Assembly (NCBI GenBank): GCA_013176395.1
Contig: JABMLP010000009.1
Coordinates: forward strand, 1,488,001 to 1,552,000
From: Venturia oleaginea
Taxonomy: Eukaryota > Ascomycota > Dothideomycetes > Venturiales > Venturiaceae
Reading direction: 5' to 3'
Length of the DNA stretch: 64,000 nt
Shown one piece after another: positions 46,803-58,309 of the stretch. How positions within the stretch are numbered: the first letter of the stretch is position 1; each line of letters begins with the position of its first letter. The translations under genes were made by a program, and so were the position numbers. The notes under the pieces were generated by a model, which saw only the letters and a program-made list of their open reading frames with translations, ran no database searches and was not told where the DNA came from.

Positions 46803-47656
46803 ATGTCGAAGAAAGTAGGCGCCGTATGCACAATCTGATCCCCAATATCCAGGGCAGCAACTAATTATTGCCACAGAACAAAAGTGTCCCCTCAGCTGAG
46901 CAAGTCCGAGATAATCAGCGGAGGTCTCGCGCACGCCATAAGGAGTTCGTCGACGATTTGAAGAGGAGGATCCAAGAGTATGAGAGGAATGGCGTGGAAG
47001 TCACAAAGGAGATTCAACAGACGGCACGACGGGTGCACGAAGACAACTTGAAGCTCCGCCAATTGCTTGCACAGAAAGGTGTTCCCGAAGCAGAGATAAA
47101 CAGCTTCCTGTCTGGCTCCGATCCTCCCGCCAATCCTCTGCCTCCGCCAAAAACAGTTGCTTCGCCCATTCAAGCCCCAACTCCTCCTGTGGACACTCAT
47201 TTCTTGTCGCGAACACTGCCTCCGCCTATGCACAGACACCCCGAGCCCGAACTTAAACTCCCTCCCATGAGGACGTTAGAGGATAATGCACAGCTGGAAC
47301 GTCTGCATGTGGATCCGGCACTAGCAGGCCCGAGGACGCTTTTCAGCGATATCAGAAGGACGGGAAGCACTTCTGAGATGGAGTGTAATTCACAAGATTC
47401 GGCACCCCACATCCCTCTAATATCACGATGTCCACCATCTGAAGCATCAACGTGTCTCCCGCTGTCGAATCCGGAGAGCAGTGGGACTCTACGATCACCA
47501 CACGAGACTTCTTGCGAGGACGCAGCAAGCATCATCGCCAGTATGCGCGGACACGCCGACAGGGAGCAAGTTCGGGAAGAATTAGGCTGTGGAGGGAAGA
47601 GGGACTGCGCCGTCAAAAATACGACATTATTCCAGCTCATGGATCGGTCTTCATGA
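46803..47656 (+). CDS. bZIP transcription factor with a 12-nt initiator exon
   Basis: The bZIP frame has no usable ATG of its own before residue 120. A fit comes from exon 1 at 46803-46814 (ATG TCG AAG AAA, donor GTAGGC), a 62-nt intron with an ACTAAT branch site and a CCACAG acceptor, and exon 2 at 46877-47656. Together they encode 263 aa beginning MSKKNKSVPSAEQVRDNQRR. The basic region is VRDNQRRSRARHKEF, with the N-x7-R pattern of bZIP DNA-contact residues. A coiled coil follows (VDDLKRRIQEYERN to HEDNLKLRQLLAQKG). The remainder is Pro/Ser-rich and disordered. This layout matches the fungal proteins that carry a short bZIP and an unstructured tail. The target genes are unknown. It lies just right of the transposon cluster. 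Confidence 0.75.
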
Positions 47657-50054
47657 GAGATTCGGTAGCTGTAATTCGCATTCGCGAGAGACCAAGGTTT
47701 TGCTATGAAGAGCACTCAACTCGGCCAGATCAGCGACGCAGATAGATACCAAGGTCCGTTGTAAAAATCGCAACAGGGCCTATCCCACCGATACAGAGGC
47801 CATATCTAGACCATATGCAGACACGACGAGACGAGACAAGAGAATGGGTGAAGGGGATCGAATGGAGGCTTGGCATGTGCATGGAGTATCGGTTCCAGCG
47901 GTGCCGCGATGACGACTGGGTGAGTGGGACTCGATCGGCGCTACCTGGCCATCACGGTGGAGACTGTCAAGATAGAGGCTAGATGGCTACGGCCTTGGTA
48001 CGAGTATCAGCAAGGCAGAGGCTCGATCCGCGGAGTAATTTATATATTCAAGGCAAATTTGATACTGACCATGTAGATAGTAATACAAACGCCTCCAACC
48101 TTCAAGACTGTCAGGATTGTGCTGTCTGTCGGATGCCAGCTTCTCGAAAAGATTCTTGAGGTGTACTGTACTACGTTGGTAGGGCTTGATCGCGAAGACG
48201 GATCTGATTATTACTGGCATTGATGACGAAATATCACGTTGGCCTTTGGCCGCTGATACTCCACCTTTCTCAATATTGAGGTTGCATCCTGAACATAAGG
48301 TCCATCAATGTAGTATCGATGATTGATAACTTTCTGGCAATCATTATTAATCACATCGCCAAAACAACTATCGACATCGGTCTTGAGGTAGAGACTATCA
48401 AGCTGTTTTTAGTTGTGGCCTTATAGCGGAGTCTCCAATCGAGTTTATAACCTTTATAAACTTCATCCATTACCACCCAACCAAGAACCAGCAACAGTTC
48501 AATATGACTGAATCAAGAAGAGTGTCACAAAGCTTCTGGCAAGTTCAAAAAACATAAACTAATAGGAAAGTTGGAATATGGTTCTATAGTAGACATTGGA
48601 AGGCCTCGACGCACTCAATTGGCTGTCTCAATGTGGTGTGGACGAGGATAAATCGAAAACTTGGCGTAGTAGTACTTGTGTGTACGTAGCCGTCATCAAT
48701 GTCTTCCAGATGTACCTTCATCTGAGTTGAAGTCAAGACGTGGGCATGAATGATCCAAAGTTATTTGTATGCGATCCCTGTCATCGAGGAACTATACTGT
48801 TGTCGAAGTTGCGCGGGACTCGCTTTCAATTCTTGGGAATAGATATGTTCAACGGAGGCTGTTTGATTGAGGTGAAAATGGCTATACCATTGTATTTGTC
48901 GGCTTTCCTGGCTTGGGTGCCTGCGTTTTTTCGTCGTATGATCGTTTGCTCGATATTATTTGCTTGGTTTTGAGAAGATTTGAATGGAAGGATCATTTTC
49001 TAACAATGGTGGAAGACTGGGAGTGCAATGAACAAGATTTGTCGAACATTGATGCTAATCACGAAATATGATGTCTTTCCGGTCCTTTTCTGATGCGAAC
49101 TTGCAGTACCCGACAGCTTGAAACTCCCCGTTTTGCTCGTGAATAATTATTTGTCATGCTGGAGGACCCAGAACAGTGGCCATGGATATTGAATATGCTC
49201 TATTCGGAATGATTCAGTGTTCAAAGAATATCGGACTGAAGAAGAAGAGTATTGTCGAGCTCAAGTGCGAAAACATCCGCTGTTACGAAGCACATGTGGA
49301 ACCAACCTATTACAAACTACACACAATTGATTCGCTCTTCCTGCCGTCACACCATACTAGCGAAGAACCGCGACAATGTGGGCATCAACTGTAAATCCTG
49401 AACCCGAATGATGGGATTGTGGAGAAGCGAAAATCTGGATTACGCCATGTCCATTGTTCCCAGCGCGCGTAGGAGCAGAGATTTCACAAGCCCCCTCGAT
49501 CCACTTGAAATCAGGAACGATGGCACAGGCTGCTGATAGAAAGACGGGATGGTTCATCGCGGGGTTAGCGGGAGGCAAGGACTAGATGTCAGGGTTTGCA
49601 CCTTGTGAGAGTGACTTGAAAAGTTTTGCGGTGGTTTTTGTGGAGATGTCTGATCTGAAAAAAAAATCTCAGATGGTGAGGGGGATTTAGATTGGAGCGA
49701 GTGTTGATTACGGTATGAATGTGTAATGAACGTTGGTAGTTATACCTCCTAGAGAACTATTTTCGATTCGAGAACAAAGAAGAGTGTTGAGGTTCGATTG
49801 GTGAATGGTCTTTGTTTTCCAAAATCCTTATCAGTGACCGGATCGGGTATAGCTGAAATACTTTACGCTGACTATTGCGAAATTCCGAGTGGGACGCAAG
49901 CTGCAATCCACTCTCTAGGTGATCCGTGATCCAAGTCAAACTCTTCAGCTTCCACTCACTCCCAACCGGCCAAATTCTTCTCCTGCACAAGCACGAGTCC
50001 TCATTAACACCTCCTCCTCGCCCAGAGTAGGGTTTAACCACTTCACACGTCCAT
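47657..50054. other. Gene-free region between the bZIP gene and CPA1
   Basis: About 2.4 kb, AT-rich in places, with no recognisable domain in any frame. The right end holds the CPA1 promoter and leader start. Confidence 0.45.
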
Positions 50055-50368
50055 ATGCGTGTTGCTCCCAGCGTCTTCACTTCTCAGGTACGTTTGACTC
50101 TGGTTCCAACTCTCGAATCACCGCCTTATCGTCCACCGCTTCAATCTACCAATTCCCCTGGGCAATAGCCGCAAAAGATTGCTCGCCCTCTCAATTCTAA
50201 CACCTTTCTTCCTCACAAGCGTCTTTACAACCTTTGCAAACAGCACAGCTTGCTAATTGATCTCTTCGTAGGATTATCTTTCTGGTACACCTCATCCACT
50301 TCGCCAATCTCCCCGCTCCCACACTGACCGCCATTTTAGACCACATCTGGAAAGCCTCTGTAAACTAA
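50055..50368 (+). promoter_or_regulatory. Arginine attenuator peptide uORF in the CPA1 leader, split by two introns
   Basis: Three leader exons, 50055-50087, 50272-50284 and 50340-50368, join to a 24-codon uORF. Its core reads PSVFTSQDYLSDH, followed by IWKASVN and TAA. The Neurospora arg-2 arginine attenuator peptide is also 24 residues and has the same core PSVFTSQDYLSDH. The Asp at position 12, known to be needed for arginine-dependent stalling, is present and is the first codon after intron 1. Intron 1 (184 nt) has a GTACGT donor and GCTAAT branch site; intron 2 (55 nt) has GTACAC and CTGAC. The uORF stop lies 31 nt before the CPA1 ATG at 50400. By family knowledge, high arginine stalls ribosomes at the uORF stop, blocks reinitiation or scanning to CPA1 and promotes decay of the mRNA. 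Confidence 0.93.
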
Positions 50369-50399
50369 ACAAGAGCCCCTACGGAAACATACAACCAAT

Positions 50400-51848
50400 A
50401 TGTTCAGGACCCTCTTCACCAAAACCAATGGCCTCGGCCAGACCGGCAGGATTGCAGCACAACGCCGTTTTTTGGCCGCTGTCCAAACAAACGCACCCCG
50501 ACGAACGCCTGAGAACAGGCCACGATCTACGCCAGTGACCTACGACCGGGCAACTTTTACCATCAAGGTAAGGATACTTGGATACAGGATCAATTGCAGA
50601 GGCTAATTAAGCTAGGATGGAAAAACATATACAGGAAGATCGTTCGGGGCCAACAGGAACATCTCCGGAGAGGCCGTCTTCACCACCTCTCTCGTTGGAT
50701 ACCCAGAGTCCATGACCGATCCCTCCTACCGTGGTCAAATTCTTGTCTTCACCCAGCCATTAATTGGCAACTATGGAGTTCCTTCCGCCGCCCGTGATGA
50801 GCACGGTCTGCTTCGATACTTCGAGTCCGCCAACATCCAGGCATCGGGTATTGTGGTTGCAGATTACGCAGCCAAGCACAGTCACTGGACCGCCGTTGAG
50901 AGTTTGTCGGAATGGTGTGCTCGAGAAGGTGTGCCAGCCATTAGCGGCGTCGACACCAGGGACATTGTCACATTCCTCCGAGAGCAGGGTTCTTCTTTGG
51001 GCCGTATCACGATCGGTGAGGAATATGATGCCGATGAGGACGAGGCATACGTTGATCCGGAAGCTATAAACTTGGTAAAGCGAGTCTCCACCAAGGCTCC
51101 ATTCCACGTCAGCTCCAATGTCGGTGATCTCCACGTTGCTTTGATTGATTGCGGTGTTAAGGAGAACATTCTCCGCAGTCTGGTCAGCCGTGGTGCCTCC
51201 GTCACTTGCTTCCCATATGATTACCCAATCCACAAGGTTGCTCACCACTTCGACGGTGTCTTCCTTTCCAACGGCCCGGGTGACCCAACTCATTGCCAGG
51301 AGACTGTTTACAACTTGCGAAAGCTTATGGAGTCTAGCCAGATTCCAATCATGGGGATTTGCATGGGTCATCAGCTGCTTGCTCTCGCTGCCGGTGCCCG
51401 TACCATCAAGCTCAAGTACGGAAACCGTGCCCACAACATCCCAGCTCTGGACTTGACCACTGGAAAGTGCCACATAACTTCGCAGAACCACGGATATGCC
51501 GTTGACACCACGACTCTACCACCTGACTGGAAAGAGTACTTCGTCAACCTCAACGACTCTAGCAACGAAGGCATGATCCACAAATCCCGACCGATCTTCT
51601 CTGCACAATTCCATCCAGAGGCGAAGGGTGGTCCACTTGACTCCGCATTTTTGTTTGATTCATACATCAACAACGTTACAAAGTACAAGAAGACCCAGGC
51701 AATCTTCTCTGAGCAGGACAACAAGCCATCTCCATTGTTGGTTGACCTTCTGGCCAAGGATCGTGTTGGTGTGCACCCAGGTCTGCCAGACTTCCAAGGC
51801 TACGGTGCTGGAATGATTACTCCATCGCCTGTTGCCTCAGCGGCCTAA
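50400..51848 (+). CDS. CPA1: Arginine-specific carbamoyl-phosphate synthase, small (glutaminase) subunit
   Basis: Two exons, 50400-50567 and 50616-51848, encode 466 aa. The first about 30 residues ([20 protein letters not shown], Arg-rich, no acid) look like a mitochondrial transit peptide. The small-subunit domain follows from [20 protein letters not shown] through [20 protein letters not shown] and [18 protein letters not shown]. The class I glutamine amidotransferase domain has [27 protein letters not shown], the nucleophile elbow GICMGHQLL (Cys about 305) and FHPEAKGGP (His about 389, Glu about 391). The enzyme hydrolyses glutamine and passes ammonia to the CPA2 large subunit for arginine synthesis in mitochondria. 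It is preceded by the attenuator peptide uORF. Complete and undamaged. Confidence 0.96.
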
Positions 51849-52549
51849 GTCTTGGAAGGAATCGTGTTCGGACTTGTATCTTTTAGCATCATATTTGGAG
51901 TTGGGAAACGGGCTAGAAAAGCTTATGACTATTTTGATTTCGGGGGATTAGTTTGCAGCTGGCGGAGGAGTGAAGCAAGGATGGCGTCTGGGTTTATGTC
52001 GAGTAGCAATTGGTTGAATGAATAGACAGAAAAAACATGTCATTTATGCAATACAGTGACGGATGAGGGGATTGTTTCGTGATTCCATTGTTGTTGTAAT
52101 TGTTGAAGTGACTGTATGATGATGCTTTGTTTGGATTGCCCTCCCGTTGACAGCGAACAAAGCGCGTTGATATACCTTTTGCAGAGAGTGTTTCGTCAGC
52201 TCTGAGTGGATATCCTCAGCTTACTCTGAAACGTAGGCAAGCTAAACGATTTGCAGAAGGAATTACGGTGGAGGCTGTGTTGCGTCTTCGCTCAGCCCCA
52301 AAAACCCTTGACTCTATTGTTCCTGCCGCGTACGGTCCATTTTACGCACCTGCAGCTCTCATTAAGCGCAGATGACAGTTCGAGGCAAGAGCTGATATCA
52401 AGCCTTTCTGCCACGCCTCATCGTCCATGCGCGACTTCGAAATACCGATACCAACCTCTACTACACCATCTATTCTTCACCCAAGACTCTTGGCCCTTGC
52501 TTGAGCGCGAGGCAAACGCGAACGCGAACAGACCACGAACGACTCGACA
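51849..52549. other. Intergenic region between CPA1 and the DUF300 gene
   Basis: CPA1 3' UTR and DUF300 promoter. The long upstream frame starting at 52251 is open but lacks the family N-terminus; the spliced start at 52550 fits better. Confidence 0.5.
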
Positions 52550-54330
52550 ATGCCTTGGCCGGCTTGCAACAATACTCTTATTCACCTGGGTGACGAAGCT
52601 GGTGTGCAAGGACCTCCTTATAGCTAAGCGCATTGCTGACCAGCCTTCAGTCAAAGCCGAAACACCAATTTGGATAGCTTTTGGAAGAGGATGGACATTC
52701 CACCACTTCGGTCTCGCCATCGTGGCTGTGTTCTCAAGCATCGCAACCATAATCGCCGGCTTTCTCATGCTCCAGCATGCTCGCCACTACTCGAAACCAT
52801 GGGAACAAAAACACATCATCCGAATCCTGTTCATGATACCCGTTTACGCAATCGTCTCCTTCGTTTCCTATGTCTTTTACAAACATGCCATATACTGGGA
52901 GGTGCTGCGGGATTGTTATGAGGCATTCGCCATTGCGAGTTTCTTTACTCTGCTGTGCCATTACCTGGAACCGACTTTGACGGAGCAGAAGAACCATTTT
53001 CGGGGTGTTACGCCGAGGAATTGGGTTTGGCCGATAACTTGGTGTCAGAAGTGTTCTGGAGGCAAGGAGAAGGGAGCTTTCAGGATACCTAGGAGTGGAT
53101 TGACGTGGTTCAACGTATGTATCTTCCCGCTTCCCATAAGTAGTCCATTGTTGCTCAGCGGAGCCGTGACTTCAAGTCTCACGAAGCTATCTATGGAATA
53201 GCCGTTGCTCAATTGCGAGCTCGATCTCGAATCGAGGGACCTTACTTTGAGATGTTCGATTGGCCGCCCGCTGTGCCTCCGTAGACGGAAGAGTAGCTGC
53301 AGAACCGAGCTGATAATTGTTCAGATTATCTACGTTGGAGTGTACCAATACTGTTTGATCCGCGTGGTTTTCACCTTCGTCGCCATGTTCACTCAGCTCT
53401 TCGGCCGGTATTGTCAATCTTCCCTGAGCCCAGCATTTGCACATGTTTGGGTTATGAGCTTCGAAGCCTTGTCAGTCACAGTGGCTATGTATTGTCTGAT
53501 CCAATTCTATCTCCAGCTCAAGGGGGACCTGGCCGAGCATAGGCCTTTCCTGAAGGTTCTCTGTATCAAACTCGTCATCTTCTTCTCCTTTTGGCAAAGT
53601 GTACGTATATTTAGCCTGCGTCAAAAGCTATAGCAAATACTAACACTGTATTCAGCTACTGATATCCTTCCTCTCGTCTTCCTCCGTTCCTGGCGGTGCC
53701 GTTCTGAAACCTTCCGATAAGATCGCCGAACCAGATATTCAAGTTGGTATTCCTTCTGCCCTTTTGGCGGTCGAGATGTCTATCTTCGCCATCGTCCACA
53801 TTTTCGCGTTCTCGTACAAGCCATATGAACTCCGTAACAATCCCGGGGCGAAATACAAAGGCGGCTTTATGGGCTGGAAAGCTATTCTGGAGGCATTCAA
53901 CCTGTGGGACATTGTAAAGGCTTCGGCTCGAGGTTTCAGGTGGCTCTTCGTAGGAGCTCGTAAAAGAGAACAGGACAGCAGTTATGACCACCATCGTGCG
54001 ACTTCCGAGCCGGTGAAACTTGAGCAAATACAGACCGTTTACCAAGAAACAGGTCTGACGGGTACAGGAAGATCTGATGCCTTTGGGAAGGAGACTGGGA
54101 GACCTCCGCTGCCACCAAGAAGGGGAACGAACGAAAGCGACGATCGCGCGGCACTCCTTTCAAATACACAAAATGTGCCTAAAATCAACCTACAGCAACC
54201 GAGTCCTTACGGAGAAGATCTGGGCCCGGGTCCATATCGAGAAGAGCCTGGACAATACCAAGATGGACGCGGCAACTGGCCGTTGCATCACGATCACAAT
54301 GGCCCACCACCTTACAATGCTCGGCGATGA
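52550..54330 (+). CDS. DUF300 / Ost-alpha-like seven-transmembrane protein
   Basis: Four exons, 52550-52589, 52651-53114, 53325-53600 and 53656-54330, encode 484 aa. The start MPWPACNNTLIHL is joined across a 61-nt intron with a GCTGACC branch site to VKAETPIWIAFGRGWTFHHF. Family motifs are HYSKPWEQKHIIRILFMIPVYA, FYKHAIYWEVLRDCYEAFAI, CHYLEPTL, NWVWPITW, GLTWFN joined to IIYVGVYQYCLIRVVFTF, FLKVLCIKLVIFFSFWQS, and ALLAVEMSIFAIVHIFAF. These form about seven membrane segments. The C-terminal 150 residues are cytosolic and disordered (Pro/Gly-rich). Relatives of this family are linked to organic solute transport in animals and to vacuolar or endosomal membranes elsewhere. The substrate in fungi is unknown. 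The third intron is long (210 nt). Confidence 0.88.
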
Positions 54331-55752
54331 GTATATCAGGCAACTGTCATGATGTGATGTACTTTTACGACTGATTTGGTTGATTGGGCATCTTTGGCGT
54401 TTTTTTGGCCCTGATAACGCTCTTGAGAGTATTCGGGTTATGGTTGGCGTTTCGAGGCTGCTGAATACGCAGTTCAGGCACTCTTCAGCGTTGTTCTTGT
54501 GATTGTTCATGGCAGGGCCGTGTTTGTAGCATATATTATTTTTGGCATTGCCCAGGGGGAGGAAGCAGGGCACGGAGCTGGTTTGGATCGACTGATACCC
54601 ATGAATTGATATCCTTTTGCAACGAGTCTGGGTCGTTTCTATTCCTACCCACCTGCGGAGCGCTTTGTTAAGTTGGTGGTCCTTAACTGCACTGCGACAC
54701 CGAAGAAGCTTTGGCGATTGACTTTCTCACTGCTGCCGGAAACTAATGGACATCAACCTCAGGTTGGCGGTTTGCGGGTCAAAGGGAGCAGACTCAACTG
54801 ACTTCTGGTACGATTGGAGCCAGGTCATTTCCACTGGCAGTGCTTCAAAGGTAGCGTGTGCATTCTCGTATTGTCCTTGTGATCCGAGTTGCTGGGCTCG
54901 ACTTGGGGTTCCTGTCTCGGACACTCTTTTCCGGAAGCTGAATATACCCTCGAAAGGCGATTCTTGTTTTGTCCGGATTTTCAGAGCCAAGTCAAGGTCT
55001 TGGTTTGGAGAGATAAGTCGCAAAAGCCACGAGTTGTGCCTTTCTCCACTGCGAGGCTAGTTTGATGGCGTCTCTGCATGAGACGCAGCACTCCTCTTAC
55101 GTCGACGTCCTCTTCCTCCATTCTCTCCTCTGCATCTCGGTGTTTACTCCATGTCTGCAGGAATGGAGCAGTCGAAGTATCTTTTGGTCTAGCTACATTA
55201 TTTTAGCTCTCTGCAAAGCACAGTCCTCGGCGTCGACCCGCCAAGACTTCCCCACATTCGCCTGTCCAACTCGTAAAGACATCGTCGACCACAATTGATT
55301 CTTCCCCAGTCGCCAAGATGAATGGTTCTCATCCGATGAGCCGCTCTCAGACTTGATGCATGCCATTGAGTGGTCACGCAGCATCCGATGCCCCTTTCCG
55401 CTTGATGCTGGCCTTGACTTTGGAGACGAGCGCCCTGGGAAGAGTGTACCAGGTTGCCAATGTCCCCTCAAAGAATCTTCTCCAAGGTTGGTGGTGTTGA
55501 CATGAGGGACAGTTTGTCTGCCGTTTCCGGGTCCCGGGATACTGGGGTTTGGACGAACCTTGTGCCGCTGTATTGGCATCGAGACCGGACGGCCCGCATG
55601 TCTGTTGTGTTGTGTATATATGAGATCTGCGCTTGGGGTTCTGTCTGCTATCTTCCCTACCTCTCTTCCTGAAACCTTTTCTTTTTCTTTACACGATTGC
55701 CTCGCTAACTGTTTTCGGCGAGTCAGCTTGATCACGTCTCGCGATACTGACC
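54331..55752. other. Intergenic region between DUF300 and MFS genes
   Basis: No supported gene. The minus frame at 55193-55735 (180 codons) overlaps the MFS promoter and has no domain. The region just before 55753 is pyrimidine-rich (TTTTCTTTTTCTTT), as common before fungal start sites. Confidence 0.5.
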
Positions 55753-57568
55753 ATGTCGGGCATTGAGAAGGAGACTCATCCTTCGACGGACCAGCGCTCT
55801 TCTGGTAGCTTTGCTAATAGGAAGGAAGATGCTGTTCACGAGGAAACGGCTCATGAAGCTGCGGAGATGGGCGTTGGCGCGACTGATAAGTATGTCTTTG
55901 CTGATTCAATGAAGTGAAATTTTATTCACTTTCTCCCCCAGGTACGGCAATGCGCTTGTTCACTTCGACCCCGCTGCCGAGAGCAGACTTCGATTAAAGA
56001 TAGACTTTTACATTGTCCCAACCGTTGCCTTCCTCTATTTGTTCTGCTTCATTGATCGCGCGAACATCGGGAACGCCAAGTTAGCTGGTTTCGAGAGAGA
56101 TCTCCGTCTCAAAAACTACGATTACAATGGCGTTCTCAGCATCTTCTACATCTCGTATATCATCTTCGAGATTCCATCGAACATGTTGTGCAAAATTATC
56201 GGACCTGGCTACTACCTCCCGGCCATCTCCCTGGGCTTTGGGCTCATGTCTATCGTCACCGCTTTCGTTAATAACTTCAGCCAGGCGGCTGCGGTTAGAT
56301 TTCTTCTGGGTGAGTCTATTGTATGTAGTGGGTTTTCTTATCAGCTAAGACTGGGCAGGTCTATTTGAGGCAGGTATGCTGCCTGGAATTGCATATTATA
56401 TGTCACGATGGTATCGGAGAAGCGAGCTTACATTTCGCCTCGCTCTCTACATCGTCTGTGCTCCTCTAGCAGGCGCATTTGGTGGTCTTTTGGCCAGCGG
56501 TATCCTCAAACTCGACCATTTCGGTAGTTTGAAAGAATGGAGGATGATATTCGTAAGTTTTGCATTTAGGATACATCAAAAAGAATGAGTACCAACGTCA
56601 AGTTTAGGCTATCGAAGGCATTATCACAATCGGACTCTCTTTAATCTCCTTTTTCACCTTGACTGATCGCCCTGCCACTGCAAGATGGCTCACCGAAGAA
56701 GAGAAAGATCTTGCCATCGCCCGCGTCAAGTCAGAACGTGTAGGAGCAACGGAAGTTCTCGACAAGCTCGACACACCCAAGATTCTCAAAGGCATCTTGA
56801 GCCCTGTCACCATAGCCACTGCCTTCATCTTCCTACTGGTCAATGTCACCGTCCAAGGTCTCGCATTCTTCCTGCCCACAATCGTCAAGACAATCTATCC
56901 TACGAAGTCAACTATCTTTTTACAGTTGCACACGGTACCTCCCTACATTGTGAGTCCTTCACTCTCCTCTTAAAGAAGATGTCACTGATAGAAGAAAGGT
57001 TGGAGCATTCTTCACGCTTGCTATCCCATTCGCCGCCTCGAGAACTGATAAAAGACTGATCTACTTCATCGGCTCCGCTCCACTCATCATGATCGGCTAC
57101 ATCATGTTCCTCACCTCTGAAGTAACTTCCGTCCGCTACGGCGCAACCTTCCTCATCACCTCAGGCGCCTTCTCCTTTGGCGCCCTCTGCAATGCCCAAG
57201 TGTGAGTATCCTTGCCAAATTTTATAGATATTCAGTATACTAACCACCACCACAGGTCTGCCAACGTGGTATCCGACACTGCCCGTTCCTCAGCCATCGG
57301 TTTAACAGTCATGCTCGGCAATATCGGCGGTCTAGTTTCAACATGGGCTTTCCTACCATTCGATGCTCCAAATTACCATATCGGTAACGGATTGAATCTT
57401 GCCACTAGCTCTTGCATACTTCTTATGAGTATACTACTGCTTTTGTGGATGCTAAGGGATAACAAGAAGAGGGAGTTGAGAAATGTGGATGCGGAGTTGG
57501 AGGGGAAGGGTTTAAAGCAGATTCAGGATTTGGATTGGAAACATCCTGCTTGGAGGTGGAAGCCTTGA
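55753..57568 (+). CDS. Major facilitator superfamily transporter, anion:cation symporter (Dal5/Tna1-like) type
   Basis: Six exons, 55753-55889, 55942-56309, 56359-56552, 56608-56949, 56999-57201 and 57256-57568, encode 518 aa. A charged cytosolic N-terminus precedes RLRLKIDFYIVPTVAFLYLF, CFIDRANIGNAKLAGFERDL (the characteristic DRxNIGNAK signature of this subfamily), EIPSNMLCKIIGPGYYLP, RFLLGLFEAGMLPGIAYYMS, SRWYRRSELTFRLALYI, LTEEEKDLAIARV, HTVPPYIVGAFFT and SANVVSDTARSSAIGLTVML. Twelve membrane segments are expected. Members move carboxylates such as allantoate, nicotinate or pantothenate with protons. The substrate cannot be told from sequence. All splice phases agree and there is no lesion. 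Confidence 0.92.
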
Positions 57569-58309
57569 AATGGAGATTTTTGGAGATAGGGCTTGTGAGG
57601 ATGAGGATGATGATGAGAATGACGTTTTGTTGAGGATACCCAGTTATGAAGCTTTTATGAGAATAGGATAATGTATATAAAGAGAGAGAAAGAGAGAGAA
57701 AGAGATAGAGGGAACCGTCTGTGTAATGAAAATATCGACATTGCCTAGTCTTCCCGATAATGAAAGCGCCGTATTTGCCGCGCGCACTGGTAATTTTCAT
57801 CCTCCCCACCTATTCGTTTTCACAAACTCCCACCTCAGCACGTCATCATCTCAGATCATTCCGTTTGAAGACATTTAGGGAGGCTGATATCGAAGGAGAA
57901 AGGTGGAATAGCATCAATGATCATGGCTTCAGAAAAACGAATTCAACTGTCTGAATCCAATTCGACCGGAATTCCAGATTAAGATGGGTCCACCGTTCGT
58001 GGAAGTGTACGATAAATATCAATGTATACCTCGTCAAACTTGGTTTTCTCATCTCATACATGTTCCTTCGACGGGGGTACAGTAACCGAGAACAATTCTA
58101 CGTTTTACTGTCACGTCAATATTGATATATTACCGACAAACTTGACTCCTTCGCCGAAAAGGCTAGGATGTTAAAGATATTGTGTCACGCTTGTCGAATC
58201 AGCGATGGAAAAACAGTTGGTCAAGGCTTAGTTGAATCAGTCGCCACGGCTGACAGACTACAACTTCCACCTTCGCCATGTGTATGGTCAAACTAATTTT
58301 CAAATCTGG
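57569..58309. other. Intergenic region right of the MFS gene
   Basis: 3' flank of the MFS gene with an AG-rich microsatellite, then AT-rich DNA leading into the hydrolase relic. No gene seen. Confidence 0.5.
57679..57712. repeat. (GA)n-rich microsatellite
   Basis: Imperfect AG/GA repeat with AAAG interruptions in the 3' flank of the MFS gene. Confidence 0.85.

Noticed and set aside
52251..52549. ATG at 52251 as start of the DUF300 gene
   Set aside because: The added residues lack family similarity and membrane topology; the spliced start at 52550 fits better.
53165..53280. Protein-like stretch (EAIYGIAVAQLRARSRIEG) inside the third DUF300 intron
   Set aside because: It cannot be joined in phase after WFN without a stop, and the family continues directly with IIYVGVYQYC; taken as chance within a long intron.
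55193..55735. 180-codon minus frame next to the MFS gene
   Set aside because: Lies in the MFS promoter, no domain, Ser/Arg-rich chance frame.
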